Part shown: positions 38,204 to 48,043 of the stretch, one piece after another
Layout: each line of letters opens with the position of its first letter
Numbering within the stretch: position 1 is the first letter of the stretch
Assembly (NCBI GenBank): GCA_903822975.1
Contig: CAIJRD010000012.1
Span: forward strand, 620,001 to 684,000
Length of the DNA stretch: 64,000 nt
Direction of reading: 5' to 3'
From: an uncultured Sinobacteraceae bacterium
Lineage (GTDB): Bacteria > Pseudomonadota > Gammaproteobacteria > Nevskiales > Nevskiaceae
Program-made: the position numbers and the translations under genes
Notes under the pieces: generated by a model
What the model saw: only the letters and a program-made list of their open reading frames with translations
The model's database searches: none
Told to the model about the DNA's origin: nothing

Positions 38204-39502
38204 TCATGATTGCCTCCGGCGCAGCACGCGCTGCAGCCAGGCGCGGCCGTCCATGGCGAGACGGCCTGCATTCGCCGGACCCCGGCCCGGCCATCCTTGG
38301 CCGGTCGCACCCCGGCTCGGAATGCCCTTCAAGGCATTCCTCGAAAGCCCGGGGTGCCCTGCGGTGGCCATTCGGTTTTCGTGGTCGACGCGCAGCAGCA
38401 GTCCGAGCATCACGCAGACTGTGATCAGGCTCGATCCGCCATAGCTGATGAAGGGCAGCGTCAAACCCTTGGTCGGCAGCGCACCCATGTTGACGGCCAT
38501 GTTGATCATCGCCTGCAGGCCGAGCCAGCTCGACAGGCCGTAGCACAAGTAGGCTTTGAAGCGCGCGCCGAGTGCGTCGGCCGCCGCACCGATCACGAAT
38601 CCGCGCCAGACGACGATGCCGAACAGCACCAGCAGCGTGGTGACGCCAACCAGGCCGAACTCTTCGGCAAGAATGGCGAAGATGAAGTCGGTGTGCATTT
38701 CCGGCAGATAGAGCAGCTTCTGCACGCTATTGCCGAGCCCCACGCCCCACCATTCGCCGCGGCCCACCGCGATCAGCGATTGCGTCAGCTGCCAGCCGCT
38801 GTTTTCGGCATCGGCCCAGGGATCGGTGAAGGTCAGCAGACGCCGCATGCGATAGGCCGCGGTGATCACCAGCAAGGTCATGCCGGTGCCGACGACGGCG
38901 AACAAGCCGCCGAGATACAGCAGACGCGCGCCGCCGAGGAACAGCATCAGCATCGACACCCCGATCAGGATCGCGGTTGCGCCGAAATCCGGTTCGATCA
39001 ACAGCAGCAGGCTGACGATGCCGAGCGGAATGAATGGCATCGCCAGGCCAGCGATGCTGGTCTGCAAACGCTCCTGACGTCGCACGATATAGCCGGCGAG
39101 ATACAGGATCACCGCCAGACGTGCAGGCTCCGAGGCCTGCAGGCGGAACAGGCCGAAGTCGAGCCAGCGGCGCGCGTGGTTGACCTTCACGCCGAGTCCG
39201 GGAATCAGCACGATCACCAGCAGGAAGAACGCGAACACCAACAGCAGCGGACCGCTCGATTCCCAGCTCTTCATCGGCACCGCAAAAGCCGCCGCGCCGA
39301 ACACCGCGCCGATGCCGACGAACACCAGCTGGCGGATGAAGAAGTACATCGTCGTGCCGACCATCTTCTCGCCGATCGCGACCGAGGCCGAGGCCACCAT
39401 CACCAGGCCCCAGGCCAGCAGGATCGCAACCGTCAGACACAGCGCGCTATCCAAACCGTAGCGTGCGCGTGGAAATTGGAAGCTGGCGGCCGGCGTGCTC
39501 AT
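38204..39502 (-). CDS. ftsW: Peptidoglycan polymerase FtsW (SEDS family) with repeat-derived C-terminal tail
   Basis: A 432-residue SEDS protein with about ten membrane helices that polymerises septal peptidoglycan with FtsI. Typical segments are GLGVKVNHARRWLDFGLFRLQASEPARLAVI, LLIEPDFGATAILIGVSMLMLF, SGWQLTQSLIAVGRGEWWGVGLGNS, KLLYLPEMHTDFIFAILAEEFGL and LPFISYGGSSLI. The normal core ends near LLLRVDHENR. The last 50-odd residues (RNALKGIPSRGATGQG...) are translated from repeat copy 2, so the stop is not the ancestral one. The start overlaps murD (ATGA). Confidence 0.93.
   Translation of the reverse strand: MSTPAASFQFPRARYGLDSALCLTVAILLAWGLVMVASASVAIGEKMVGTTMYFFIRQLVFVGIGAVFGAAAFAVPMKSWESSGPLLLVFAFFLLVIVLIPGLGVKVNHARRWLDFGLFRLQASEPARLAVILYLAGYIVRRQERLQTSIAGLAMPFIPLGIVSLLLLIEPDFGATAILIGVSMLMLFLGGARLLYLGGLFAVVGTGMTLLVITAAYRMRRLLTFTDPWADAENSGWQLTQSLIAVGRGEWWGVGLGNSVQKLLYLPEMHTDFIFAILAEEFGLVGVTTLLVLFGIVVWRGFVIGAAADALGARFKAYLCYGLSSWLGLQAMINMAVNMGALPTKGLTLPFISYGGSSLITVCVMLGLLLRVDHENRMATAGHPGLSRNALKGIPSRGATGQGWPGRGPANAGRLAMDGRAWLQRVLRRRQS
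38247..38341. repeat. Copy 2 of the ftsW-murG repeat element, inside the ftsW 3' end
   Basis: CCATGGCGAGACG...CCGGCTCGGAATGCCCTTCAAGGCATTCC, about 158 bases from copy 1. It carries the palindrome GGAATGCC-CTTCAA-GGCATTCC and a second one, CCGGCCA-TCCT-TGGCCGG, as expected of a REP-like element. It is read through in the ftsW frame. Confidence 0.8.
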
Positions 39503-40851
39503 GCAGCCACCTGTTGTGCGAGCGCACGGAACTGCGCGCCGCGCTCTTCGTAGTTGCGGAACTGATCGAGGCTGGCACAGGCCGGCGACAGCAGCACGCG
39601 ATCGCCCGGCTGCGCCAGGCGTCGCGCCAGCGTCATCGCCTCCGGCAGATCGGCGACACGCTCGATCGCAATGCCGCGGCCCAGTTCGCTGGCGATACGT
39701 TCGGCATCCTGGCCGAACACGATCGCCGCGCGCGCTTTCGCCTGCAGCGGCGCGCGCAGCGCGCTGAAGTCCTGGCCCTTGCCCTGTCCGCCACCGAGCC
39801 AGACCAGCGGCCCGTTCAATCCCTGCAGTGCGGCGAGTGTCGCGCCGACATTGGTGCCCTTGGAATCGTTGATCCAGGTGACGCCACCTTGATCGGCAAC
39901 CCACTCGCAACGATGCGGCAGACCGCGGAATTCGCGCAGCGCGCGCAGACTGCCGGCGCGATCGACACCGGCCGCATCGGCGAGCGCCAGTGCGGCGAGC
40001 GCATTGGCGACGTTGTGCAGCCCTTGCAGCTTCAGCGCCGTGATCGGCAGGCAGGCCTCGCTGCCGACGGCAAGATGCGTTTCGCTGCCAATGTCGAGCA
40101 GCCCATAGTGGCCGGCCGATGGCGCATCGAGCCCGAAGCTGACGATGTGTCGCGCGGTATGCGTCTGCGTATGTGTGGCCTGATCATCGCGATTGACGAC
40201 CGCGGTATTCGCGTGTGCGTAGATGCGCGCTTTCGCAGCGATGTAGCGCGCCAGCGAACCGTGGCGATCCAGATGATCCGGCGAGATGTTGAGCATCGTC
40301 GCGGCGATCAGCTTCAGCGAGTCGGTGGTTTCGAGCTGGAAGCTCGACAACTCCAGCACGTACAGCTCGCAGGCGTCGTCGATCAAGTCGAGTGCGGGCG
40401 TACCGAGATTGCCACCGACCGACACGCGCACACCGGCTGCTTGTGCCATCGCGCCGACCAGCGTGGTCACCGTGCTCTTGCCGTTGCTGCCGGTGATGCC
40501 GATCACCGGCGTGCCGCCGCCCTGCGCGATTGCGCGCGCGAACAGTTCGATATCGCCGATCAGTTCGACCTGTGCGGACCGCAGCTTTTCGACGAAGGGA
40601 TCGTTCAGCGGCACGCCCGGCGACAGCACCGCGAACGCGTATTGCGACAGCGGCTCGGCGGCTGCAAACGCGCCCAGGTGCAATTGCGCGTCGGGCGCGA
40701 ATGCGCGCAGTTCCTCGATACCCGGCGGCACGGCGCGCGAGTCGGTCAGCGTCAGCCGTGCGCCTTCGCGCGCGAGATAGCGCACGCTGGCCGCACCGCT
40801 CTTGCCGAGTCCGACGACGAGCACCTGCTGGTCGGGATAGAGGCGCGCCAT
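39499..40851 (-). CDS. murD: UDP-MurNAc-L-Ala--D-Glu ligase MurD
   Basis: A 450-residue Mur ligase. N-terminal VLVVGLGKSGAASVRYL, P-loop GITGSNGKSTVTTLVG, SSFQLETTDSL, NISPDHLDRHGSLARYIAAK and INDSKGTNVGATLAAL identify it. ATG 40851 overlaps the mraY stop (TGATG). The track extends it upstream into mraY. Confidence 0.98.
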   Translation of the reverse strand: MARLYPDQQVLVVGLGKSGAASVRYLAREGARLTLTDSRAVPPGIEELRAFAPDAQLHLGAFAAAEPLSQYAFAVLSPGVPLNDPFVEKLRSAQVELIGDIELFARAIAQGGGTPVIGITGSNGKSTVTTLVGAMAQAAGVRVSVGGNLGTPALDLIDDACELYVLELSSFQLETTDSLKLIAATMLNISPDHLDRHGSLARYIAAKARIYAHANTAVVNRDDQATHTQTHTARHIVSFGLDAPSAGHYGLLDIGSETHLAVGSEACLPITALKLQGLHNVANALAALALADAAGVDRAGSLRALREFRGLPHRCEWVADQGGVTWINDSKGTNVGATLAALQGLNGPLVWLGGGQGKGQDFSALRAPLQAKARAAIVFGQDAERIASELGRGIAIERVADLPEAMTLARRLAQPGDRVLLSPACASLDQFRNYEERGAQFRALAQQVAA

Positions 40852-41975
40852 CAACGCACCTTCAGCGTCGACAGGCCGATCAGCACGAGAATCAGCGTGA
40901 TGATCCAGAAGCGCACGATGATTTTCGGCTCGGGCCAGCCTTTGAGTTCGTAGTGGTGATGCAGCGGCGCCATCCGGAAGATGCGCTTGCCACCGCTGTA
41001 CTTGAAATAGCCAACTTGCAGTGCGACCGATACGGTCTCGGCGACGAACACACCGCCCATGATCGCCAGCACGATTTCCTGACGCACCAGCACCGCGACG
41101 ACGCCGAGGGCCGCACCGAGCGCGAGTGCGCCGACGTCGCCCATGAATACCTGCGCCGGATATGCGTTGAACCACAGGAAGCCAAGGCCCGCACCGGCGA
41201 TCGCGGTGCAGAAGATCGCAAGCTCACCGACGCCGCGTATGAATGGAATGCCGAGATATTCGGCGATGCGCACGTTGCCGGTGGCATACGCGAAGATGGC
41301 CAGCGCCGAGGCCACCAGTACGGTCGGCATGATCGCCAGGCCGTCGAGGCCGTCGGTGAGGTTGACCGCATTGCTGCTGCCGACGATCACCAGATAGCAC
41401 CAGGGCACGAAGAACAGACCGAGCGGAATCGATACGTTCTTCAGGAACGGCACGATCAGCGAAGTCGCCGAGGCTTCGTGCGCGCCCGGCATCAGGCTCC
41501 ACGGCATACCCTGCGGCACGCTGCTGGCATAGATCGCCAGCGACACGCCGAAACCGGCCAGCGACAACCAGAAGTATTTCTGCCGCGCCGGCAGACCCTT
41601 CGGATTCTTGTGCGCGATCTTGAGCCAGTCGTCGACGAAACCGACCACGCCGAACGCCAGCGTTACGATCAGGGCGAACCAAATGAAGCGGTTGGTCAGA
41701 TCGGCCCACAGCAGTGTGGCGATCGCGATCGCCGCGAGAATCATCGCGCCACCCATCGTCGGCGTGCCGGTCTTGGCCAGATGGCTCGCCGGACCATCGA
41801 CGCGCACGACCTGACCGAACTTGAGGATCTGCAGTCGGCGAATGATCCAAGGACCGAGCACGAAGCAGAACAGCAGCGCGGTCAGCACACCGAGGATCGA
41901 GCGGAACGTCAGATAGCCAAAGACGTTGAAGCCGCTGACGTAGGGGCGCAGGTGTTCGGCGAGGGCGTACAGCAT
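40851..41975 (-). CDS. mraY: Phospho-MurNAc-pentapeptide transferase MraY
   Basis: A 374-residue polytopic enzyme making lipid I on undecaprenyl phosphate. Signature segments: [65 protein letters not shown] and the histidine cluster [13 protein letters not shown]. Length is normal. It is separated from murF by 54 bases, the only loose junction in the upper half of the cluster. Confidence 0.99.
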   Translation of the reverse strand: MLYALAEHLRPYVSGFNVFGYLTFRSILGVLTALLFCFVLGPWIIRRLQILKFGQVVRVDGPASHLAKTGTPTMGGAMILAAIAIATLLWADLTNRFIWFALIVTLAFGVVGFVDDWLKIAHKNPKGLPARQKYFWLSLAGFGVSLAIYASSVPQGMPWSLMPGAHEASATSLIVPFLKNVSIPLGLFFVPWCYLVIVGSSNAVNLTDGLDGLAIMPTVLVASALAIFAYATGNVRIAEYLGIPFIRGVGELAIFCTAIAGAGLGFLWFNAYPAQVFMGDVGALALGAALGVVAVLVRQEIVLAIMGGVFVAETVSVALQVGYFKYSGGKRIFRMAPLHHHYELKGWPEPKIIVRFWIITLILVLIGLSTLKVR

Positions 41976-42029
41976 CAGTGCGCGCCCCCGCAGAGTGAGG
42001 ACGCTGCGAATGCGCCGCTGCCGCGGACT

Positions 42030-43451
42030 TCAGTGTGCCGCTGCATGCGTATCGTCCTGCGTTGAAGGATCGCTCAAGGCGGCGACCACACGTTCCATTC
42101 GCGACGAGCGCGAGCCTTTCACCAATACCGAAACATCGGCGCCGAGATCCGAGTCGAGGTCGGCACGCAGGCGCTCGATCAAATCTTCCAGCCGGTCGAA
42201 GCTGTGGCCGCCGCTGAATCCGGCGGCAGCCCGCTGCGACAGCGCACCGTGCGTATAGATGCGCGCAATGCCGAGTGCGCGCGCCTCGCGGCCAGCCGCT
42301 TCGTGCAGCGCGGCGGCGTCGGCGCCAAGTTCCTTCATGTCGCCCAGCACCAGCCAGCGCTGACCCGGCAAGGTTGCGAGCAATTCCAGCGCGGCGCGCA
42401 GCGAAGTCGGATTGGCGTTGTAGCTGTCGTCGAGCAGACGCGCGCCCTGCGGCGTGGTTTTCAAACTCAAGCGGCCGGCGGCGGGACGCGCCTGCGCCAG
42501 ACCTGCCGCGATCTGCGCCGGCGTCAGCTGCAAGGCGATACCCGCCGCGGCCGCGGACAGCGCATTGGCAATGTTGTGACGACCCGGCAACGGCAGCATC
42601 ACCGCGCTTGAACCGGCCGGTGTGTGCAGTTGGAAGCGGCTGTGATCCGGCGCGAGTTCGATACCGCTGGCCGTGACATCGGCACTCGCGTCGAAGCCGA
42701 AGCGGATGCGGCTGGCGCGCGCGGCGAGCGTCGTCCACAGCGGCGCGTACGGATCGTCGGCATTGATGATGGCGACTCCGCCATCGAGTGCCGCGAACAG
42801 CTCGCCTTTCGCGTGCGCCACGCCATCGCGGCTGCCGAAGCCCTCGAGGTGCGCATCGCCGGCCTGCGTGACGATGCCAATCGTCGGCGCGGCCAGCGCG
42901 GCCAGTTCGGCGATTTCGCCGGCGTGGTTGGCGCCCATCTCGATCACTGCGGTCGCGTGTGCGGCGCGCAGGCGCAACAGCGTCAGCGGCACGCCGATAT
43001 GGTTGTTCAGATTGCCTTCGGTCGCCAGCACCGCGCCGCGCGCGGCGCACACCGCGGCGAGCAACTGCTTGGTCGTCGTCTTGCCGCTGCTGCCGGTCAC
43101 GCCGATCACTGGCAGCTTGAAATCGCGACGCCAGCTTTGCGCATAGCGCTGCAGCGCCAGCAAGGTATCGCCGGCGACGATCTGCGCCGAGGCACCGGCG
43201 ACTTCGTGCGCGACCAGGCTGCCGACCGCGCCGAGCGCTTCGGCCTGCAGTACGAATTCGTGCGCGTCGAAACGCTCGCCCTCGAGCGCGACGAACAGAT
43301 CGCCCGCGCGCACCTGTCGCGTGTCGCTGACCACGCGCTCGAAGCGACGATCGCTACCGAGCATGCGTGCGCCGAGACGCTCGGCAACTGCCGACAACGA
43401 CTCCATCGTCGTCGCGTCCACGTCGGCATCGGTCCGCGCCATCGCGTTCAT
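42030..43451 (-). CDS. murF: UDP-MurNAc-tripeptide--D-Ala-D-Ala ligase MurF
   Basis: A 473-residue Mur ligase that adds D-Ala-D-Ala to the tripeptide. P-loop VIGVTGSSGKTTTKQLL, EMGANHAGEIAELAALA and LLDDSYNANPTSLRAALELLA are typical. The start overlaps the murE stop (ATGA). Confidence 0.97.
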   Translation of the reverse strand: MNAMARTDADVDATTMESLSAVAERLGARMLGSDRRFERVVSDTRQVRAGDLFVALEGERFDAHEFVLQAEALGAVGSLVAHEVAGASAQIVAGDTLLALQRYAQSWRRDFKLPVIGVTGSSGKTTTKQLLAAVCAARGAVLATEGNLNNHIGVPLTLLRLRAAHATAVIEMGANHAGEIAELAALAAPTIGIVTQAGDAHLEGFGSRDGVAHAKGELFAALDGGVAIINADDPYAPLWTTLAARASRIRFGFDASADVTASGIELAPDHSRFQLHTPAGSSAVMLPLPGRHNIANALSAAAAGIALQLTPAQIAAGLAQARPAAGRLSLKTTPQGARLLDDSYNANPTSLRAALELLATLPGQRWLVLGDMKELGADAAALHEAAGREARALGIARIYTHGALSQRAAAGFSGGHSFDRLEDLIERLRADLDSDLGADVSVLVKGSRSSRMERVVAALSDPSTQDDTHAAAH

Positions 43452-44965
43452 GCGCGTGGCTCCAGTCCGAGCAGTGCGGCCACCGTCGCGCGATCGGAGA
43501 AGCTGCGACGCTCGCTGCCGTAGAGTTGATAGTCCTCGTGGCCCTTGCCGGCGATCAGCACGACATCGTCGGCCGAGGCCTCGGCGATCGCCTGCGCAAT
43601 CGCACGGCCGCGATCGTGCTCGACCCGCACCACTTGCTCCGACGTCTGCGGAAGACCGGCGCGCATATCGGCCACAATCGCAGCCGGATCTTCGCTGCGC
43701 GGATTGTCGTCGGTGATGATCAGGCGATCGGCGCGCTCGTAAGCGGCCTGCGCCATCAGCGGCCGCTTGCCACGATCGCGGTCGCCGCCGCAGCCGAACA
43801 CGCAGATCAGCCGGCCGCTGGTGTGCGCGCGCAGAGCTTCGAGTGCGGCCGCCAAGGCCTGCGGGGTATGCGCGTAGTCGACCACCACCAGCGGTGCGGC
43901 GCGCGGACCGCGAAAACCTTCGACGCGTCCAGGCACGGTGGAAGCAGAAGCGAGTGCGGCGACGGCGTCCTTCAGCGGCACTTCGGCGTGCAGCAGTGCG
44001 GCCAATGCCGCCAGCAGGTTGTAGGCGTTGAAGCGTCCGAGCAGGCGGCTGTCGAGTCGTGCCTCACCCCAGCTGCTACGCACATCGAAGCGCAAGCCCG
44101 CACTGTGCAACTGCAGATCGAGACCAAGCACGTAGCGCTCGCCCGGTGCGCCGGCGCGATCGCTGCCGCCGATCCCGTAGACCGTCACGTCTTGCGTCGC
44201 GGCGAGTTCGCGCGACCACTCGGCGCCGTGCGCATCATCGCGATTCAGCACGACGGCTCGCAGTCCGCTTTTCGTGAACAGGCGCCGCTTGGCGGCGGCG
44301 TAGCTTTCGACATCGCCGTGATAATCGAGGTGATCGCGGCCGACGTTGGTCAGCACCGCAACATCGAATTCGACACCGGCGACGCGCTGTTGGTCGAGCG
44401 CGTGCGAGGACACTTCCATCGCGCAGACTTGCGCACCGGCATCGCGCTCGGCGGCGAGCAACTGCTGCAGCCTTACTGCGTCGGGCGTGGTGTGCGTGGC
44501 GTCTTTCAGGGCACCGAGGCGGCCGTAGCCGAGCGTGCCGAAGTAAGCGCTGCGACGCGATAGATGTTCGAACGCCTGTGCGATCAGATGGGCGGTGGAG
44601 GTCTTGCCATCGGTGCCGGTGATGCCGACGGTGTACAGCTCGCGACTCGGATGACGATAGAAGCGTGCGGCAACTTCGCCCGCGCGCACGCTGAGTTGAT
44701 CGATCGCAAATGCCGGCACCTGCAGCACCGGCACCGCGATGTCCGGCGTCGGTTCCCAGGCGATTGCCGCAGCGCCGCGTCGCAGCGCTTCGTCGACGAA
44801 CTGCAGGCCATGCTGCGACTGTCCTTTTGCCGCGAGGAACAGGCCACCGGGAATCACGCGGCGGCTGTCCAGTTCAACGCCGGTGACGGCGACATCCGGC
44901 AGGACTTGCTGGGTGAAGTCTTCGAACAGCGCCGGCAGGCGCGCGGTCTGTAGCGCAGCGTTCAA
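43448..44965 (-). CDS. murE: UDP-MurNAc-tripeptide synthetase MurE (meso-DAP type), TTG start
   Basis: A 505-residue Mur ligase. P-loop VGITGTDGKTSTAHLI, THTTPDAVRLQQLLA, MEVSSHALDQQRV, VLTNVGRDHLDYHG and the DAP-selecting ITDDNPRSEDP identify it. No ATG fits. A TTG at 44965 sits inside the ftsI stop (TTGA), exactly where the neighbours use ATGA. The residues after it (NAALQTARLPALF) look like a normal MurE N terminus. The longer track ORF (45547) is ftsI in another frame. Confidence 0.93.
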   Translation of the reverse strand: MNAALQTARLPALFEDFTQQVLPDVAVTGVELDSRRVIPGGLFLAAKGQSQHGLQFVDEALRRGAAAIAWEPTPDIAVPVLQVPAFAIDQLSVRAGEVAARFYRHPSRELYTVGITGTDGKTSTAHLIAQAFEHLSRRSAYFGTLGYGRLGALKDATHTTPDAVRLQQLLAAERDAGAQVCAMEVSSHALDQQRVAGVEFDVAVLTNVGRDHLDYHGDVESYAAAKRRLFTKSGLRAVVLNRDDAHGAEWSRELAATQDVTVYGIGGSDRAGAPGERYVLGLDLQLHSAGLRFDVRSSWGEARLDSRLLGRFNAYNLLAALAALLHAEVPLKDAVAALASASTVPGRVEGFRGPRAAPLVVVDYAHTPQALAAALEALRAHTSGRLICVFGCGGDRDRGKRPLMAQAAYERADRLIITDDNPRSEDPAAIVADMRAGLPQTSEQVVRVEHDRGRAIAQAIAEASADDVVLIAGKGHEDYQLYGSERRSFSDRATVAALLGLEPRA

Positions 44966-46821
44966 GGTTGCGCTCCGGGGAGCACGGCACCGGGCACGGC
45001 GGCCGGGTTGACGCTGGCGGTCTGCAGTTTCGGACGCGATGCAGGCAACGGCAACTGCAGCGGATTGTCCGGCGGAATCTGCAACAGACGCGCAGCACCC
45101 TGCATGACGTTGGAGAACACCGGTGCTGCGACGAAACCGCCGAAGTATTCGCCGGCGCTCGGCTCGTCGATCATCACCAGCGTGACCAGACGCGGATGCT
45201 CGGCCGGCATCATGCCGATGAACACCGACTGGTGGACGCCTTCGATGTAGTTGCCGTTGGCGTTCTTGCGAATCGTGCCGGTCTTGCCGGCGACCTGATA
45301 TCCGGGCACCGCCGCTTTCATTGCCGTGCCGCCCGGCGCGATCACGCCTTCCAGCAAATGCCGCACGGTGCGCGCCGTATCGGCCGACACCGTGCGCTGC
45401 GGCGGCGCCAGATGATCGCGCGCGAGGATCGACAGTTGCGGCATCAGGCCGTCGTTGGCGATGGCCGAGTACGCGCGCACCAGCTGCAGCGCATTGACCG
45501 TTAGTCCGTATCCATACGATGCAGTGGCGGTGGCGATCTGGCCCCAATCCGAATAATTGCGCAGCACCGTACCGGCTTCACCCGGCAATCCGGCGGCAAC
45601 CGGTTCGCCGATGCCGAACAGCTTGTAGCCGGTGTAGATCGGCTCCGCACCCATCATCAGGCCGATCTTGGCGGCGCCGACGTTGCTCGACTTCGCCAGC
45701 AAGGTCGCCAGATCGACGGCGCCGGTGAGATGTTCGTCGTGCACCGTGAGTGCGCCGACCTTGAAGAACCCAGGGCCGGTGTCGATGACGATGTTGGGTT
45801 TCACTGCGCCGGTTTCCAGCGCTTCGGAAATCAACAGCGGCTTGATCGACGAGCCCGGCTCGAAGCTGTCGGCGACGGCGCGGTTGTGAAGATCTTGCGG
45901 CGCGCGATCGTCCGGACGATTCGGGTTGTAGCCGGGCTGACTCGCCAGCGCGAGGATGTCGCCGGTGTGCGCATCGGCGACCACGATCAGTCCGCCCTTG
46001 GCGTTGTTCGATGCCACCGCGCTTTTCAGTTCGCGATACGCCAGATATTGCAGGCGCAGGTCGAGCGTCAGGTTGACGTCGCCGCCCGGCTGCGCCTCGG
46101 TGTAGTCGTCGGTGTCTTCGATGACGTGGCCGGCGCGGTCGCGGATCACGCGGCGCGAACCGGGCGTGCCGCGCAGCGCCTCGTCCTGCGAGGATTCGAT
46201 GCCTTCCTGGCCCTTGCCGTCGATGTCGCAGAAGCCGACCACATGCGCGGCGCTCTCCGCCGCCGGGTAATAGCGACGGTATTCGCGCTGCGCGAACACG
46301 CCGGGTGCCCCGAGTGCGAGGATGCGCTTGGCCTCGTCCGGATTGATCTGCCGCTTGAGGTAGACGAACTGACGATCGGAGCGCTCGCGCAGGAAACCTT
46401 CCAGTTCGCGGCTCGGCCGATCCAGCATGCGCGCCATCGCACTGAGATAGTCGGGCGCATCGAGCAGATCCGAAGGCACCACCCAGATCGAATCGACCGG
46501 CGCCGACAGCGCCAGCGCCTCGCCACGACGATCGCGGATCGCGCCGCGATTGCCCTGCAATACCACGGTACGAACCTGGCGGCGGTTGCCTTCGCGCGTG
46601 AGGAAATCGTTGTCCAGCACCTGCAGGTAGAACGCACGCGACAGCACCATCAAGCTCATCGCGCCGAGCACGCCGAGTGCGGCATGCCGACGCCAGGCCG
46701 GCGGCGCTTCGCCCTGGCCATGCGACGACGCGCCATTCATCGATGGGCCGGCCGATGAGCCTTTCGATGAGCCGATCGAAGGCCCTGACGCACGCGACAT
46801 CGGACGCACCGGCGATCTCAT
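44962..46821 (-). CDS. ftsI: Septal transpeptidase FtsI (PBP3)
   Basis: A 619-residue class B penicillin-binding protein that cross-links septal peptidoglycan. It has a long Ser-rich cytoplasmic start, one membrane helix (AALGVLGAMSLMVLSRAFYL), a pedestal domain and a transpeptidase domain with the active-site SxxK in EPGSSIKPLLIS, the SSN in AKSSNVGAAKIG and the KTGT in VAGKTGTIRKN. The C-terminal tail is Pro/Ala-rich. It overlaps ftsL and murE by 4 bases. Confidence 0.98.
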   Translation of the reverse strand: MRSPVRPMSRASGPSIGSSKGSSAGPSMNGASSHGQGEAPPAWRRHAALGVLGAMSLMVLSRAFYLQVLDNDFLTREGNRRQVRTVVLQGNRGAIRDRRGEALALSAPVDSIWVVPSDLLDAPDYLSAMARMLDRPSRELEGFLRERSDRQFVYLKRQINPDEAKRILALGAPGVFAQREYRRYYPAAESAAHVVGFCDIDGKGQEGIESSQDEALRGTPGSRRVIRDRAGHVIEDTDDYTEAQPGGDVNLTLDLRLQYLAYRELKSAVASNNAKGGLIVVADAHTGDILALASQPGYNPNRPDDRAPQDLHNRAVADSFEPGSSIKPLLISEALETGAVKPNIVIDTGPGFFKVGALTVHDEHLTGAVDLATLLAKSSNVGAAKIGLMMGAEPIYTGYKLFGIGEPVAAGLPGEAGTVLRNYSDWGQIATATASYGYGLTVNALQLVRAYSAIANDGLMPQLSILARDHLAPPQRTVSADTARTVRHLLEGVIAPGGTAMKAAVPGYQVAGKTGTIRKNANGNYIEGVHQSVFIGMMPAEHPRLVTLVMIDEPSAGEYFGGFVAAPVFSNVMQGAARLLQIPPDNPLQLPLPASRPKLQTASVNPAAVPGAVLPGAQP

Positions 46822-47120
46822 CGCTTCGCCTCCGGTGCGCTCTCGACGATTTGATAATCGAGCGGATCGACCATGCCGAACTGGCTGCGCGCGATGGTGT
46901 CAACGCGACCATGCTGCGCCAGCGTGGCTTCTTCCAGCTGCAACTGCGCCCACTCCAACTGCAGCGCTTCGCGCTCCTGGCGCGCGGTCTCGATGCGCGT
47001 GGTCAGGCCGCGATTCTGATGCTTGACCTGCACGACGGCGATTGCCGAGGCGATCACCAGCAGCGCCAGTGCCAGCGGCACCAGCGTACCGCTGCCGCGC
47101 GTGACTGCAACCGCGCTCAT
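46818..47120 (-). CDS. ftsL: Cell division protein FtsL
   Basis: A 100-residue bitopic protein: one membrane helix (TLVPLALALLVIASAIAVVQVKHQ), then a coiled coil (NRGLTTRIETARQEREALQLEWAQLQLEEATLAQ) and the conserved end HGRVDTIARSQFGMV. It forms the FtsQLB complex that activates FtsWI. The junctions on both sides are 4-base overlaps. Confidence 0.95.
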   Translation of the reverse strand: MSAVAVTRGSGTLVPLALALLVIASAIAVVQVKHQNRGLTTRIETARQEREALQLEWAQLQLEEATLAQHGRVDTIARSQFGMVDPLDYQIVESAPEAKR

Positions 47121-47983
47121 GCGAGCCGCTCCGAAATTCGTAGCACGGCACTGCGCGCACGCGGATTTTCGGCGACTTCCTCGTCGGCAGGAAATTCGCG
47201 CGCCACCGCTTTCAGTTCCGAGTCGCGAATGAAGCGCTTGACGATGCGATCTTCCAAGGAGTGGAAGCTGATCACGGCGAGACGACCGCCCGGCGCGAGC
47301 AAGCCCGGCATTGCCGCCAGCGCGGTTTCCAGCGCGGCCAGTTCCTGATTGATGAAAATGCGGATCGCCTGGAAGCTGCGCGTGGCGGGGTGGATCTTGT
47401 GACTGCGTGGACCCGGCACCGCGGCGATCAGTGCAGCGAGCTGTGCAGTGGTGGCGATCGGCGATTCGCCACGCGTTTCGACGATGCGCCGCGCGATACG
47501 GCGACTGTTGCGCTCTTCGCCGAACAGATACAGCACGTCGGCGATCTCGCCTTCCTTTGCGCGTGCAAGCCAGGCCGCAGCGGATTCGCCGGAGCTTGGG
47601 TCCATGCGCATATCGAGCGGACCGTCGTTGGCGAACGAGAAGCCGCGCGCGGCGTTGTCGAATTGCGGGCTGGAGACCCCGAGGTCGAGCAGCACGCCGT
47701 CGATGCGGCCGACGAGATCGAGTTCGCTGGCGAGTGCGGCGATCTCGGCAAAATTGCGTGCATGAAACGTGAAGTTGGCGCGGCCGGCGAATTCGCGCCA
47801 GGCGTGATGACCGGCATCGGGATCGCGGTCGAGCGAATGCAGGTGGCCGCTGGCACCGAGCGCTTCGAGAATCGCGCCGCTGTGGCCGCCGCGTCCGAAA
47901 GTGCCGTCGACATAGATACCGCCGGGTCGGACGGCGAGTCCGGCCAGCGCGTTGTCGAGCATCACTGGCCGGTGAGAGGTCAT
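47117..47983 (-). CDS. rsmH: 16S rRNA (cytosine1402-N4)-methyltransferase RsmH
   Basis: A 288-residue SAM methyltransferase. The SAM motif is YVDGTFGRGGHSGAIL, followed by GVLLDLGVSSPQFDNAARGFSF and near the end AVISFHSLEDRIVKRFI. The ATG at 47983 gives the family N terminus (MTSHRPVML). A GTG at 48031 has a better ribosome site (GGAG, seven bases upstream) and would add 16 residues, so the start is not fully decided. It follows mraZ. Confidence 0.95.
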   Translation of the reverse strand: MTSHRPVMLDNALAGLAVRPGGIYVDGTFGRGGHSGAILEALGASGHLHSLDRDPDAGHHAWREFAGRANFTFHARNFAEIAALASELDLVGRIDGVLLDLGVSSPQFDNAARGFSFANDGPLDMRMDPSSGESAAAWLARAKEGEIADVLYLFGEERNSRRIARRIVETRGESPIATTAQLAALIAAVPGPRSHKIHPATRSFQAIRIFINQELAALETALAAMPGLLAPGGRLAVISFHSLEDRIVKRFIRDSELKAVAREFPADEEVAENPRARSAVLRISERLA

Positions 47984-48043
47984 CCGGCTAACGCTGCGAC
48001 TCGGGCGAGCGGCGGGCGTTATGGTCCGCACGCGCGTACTCCG

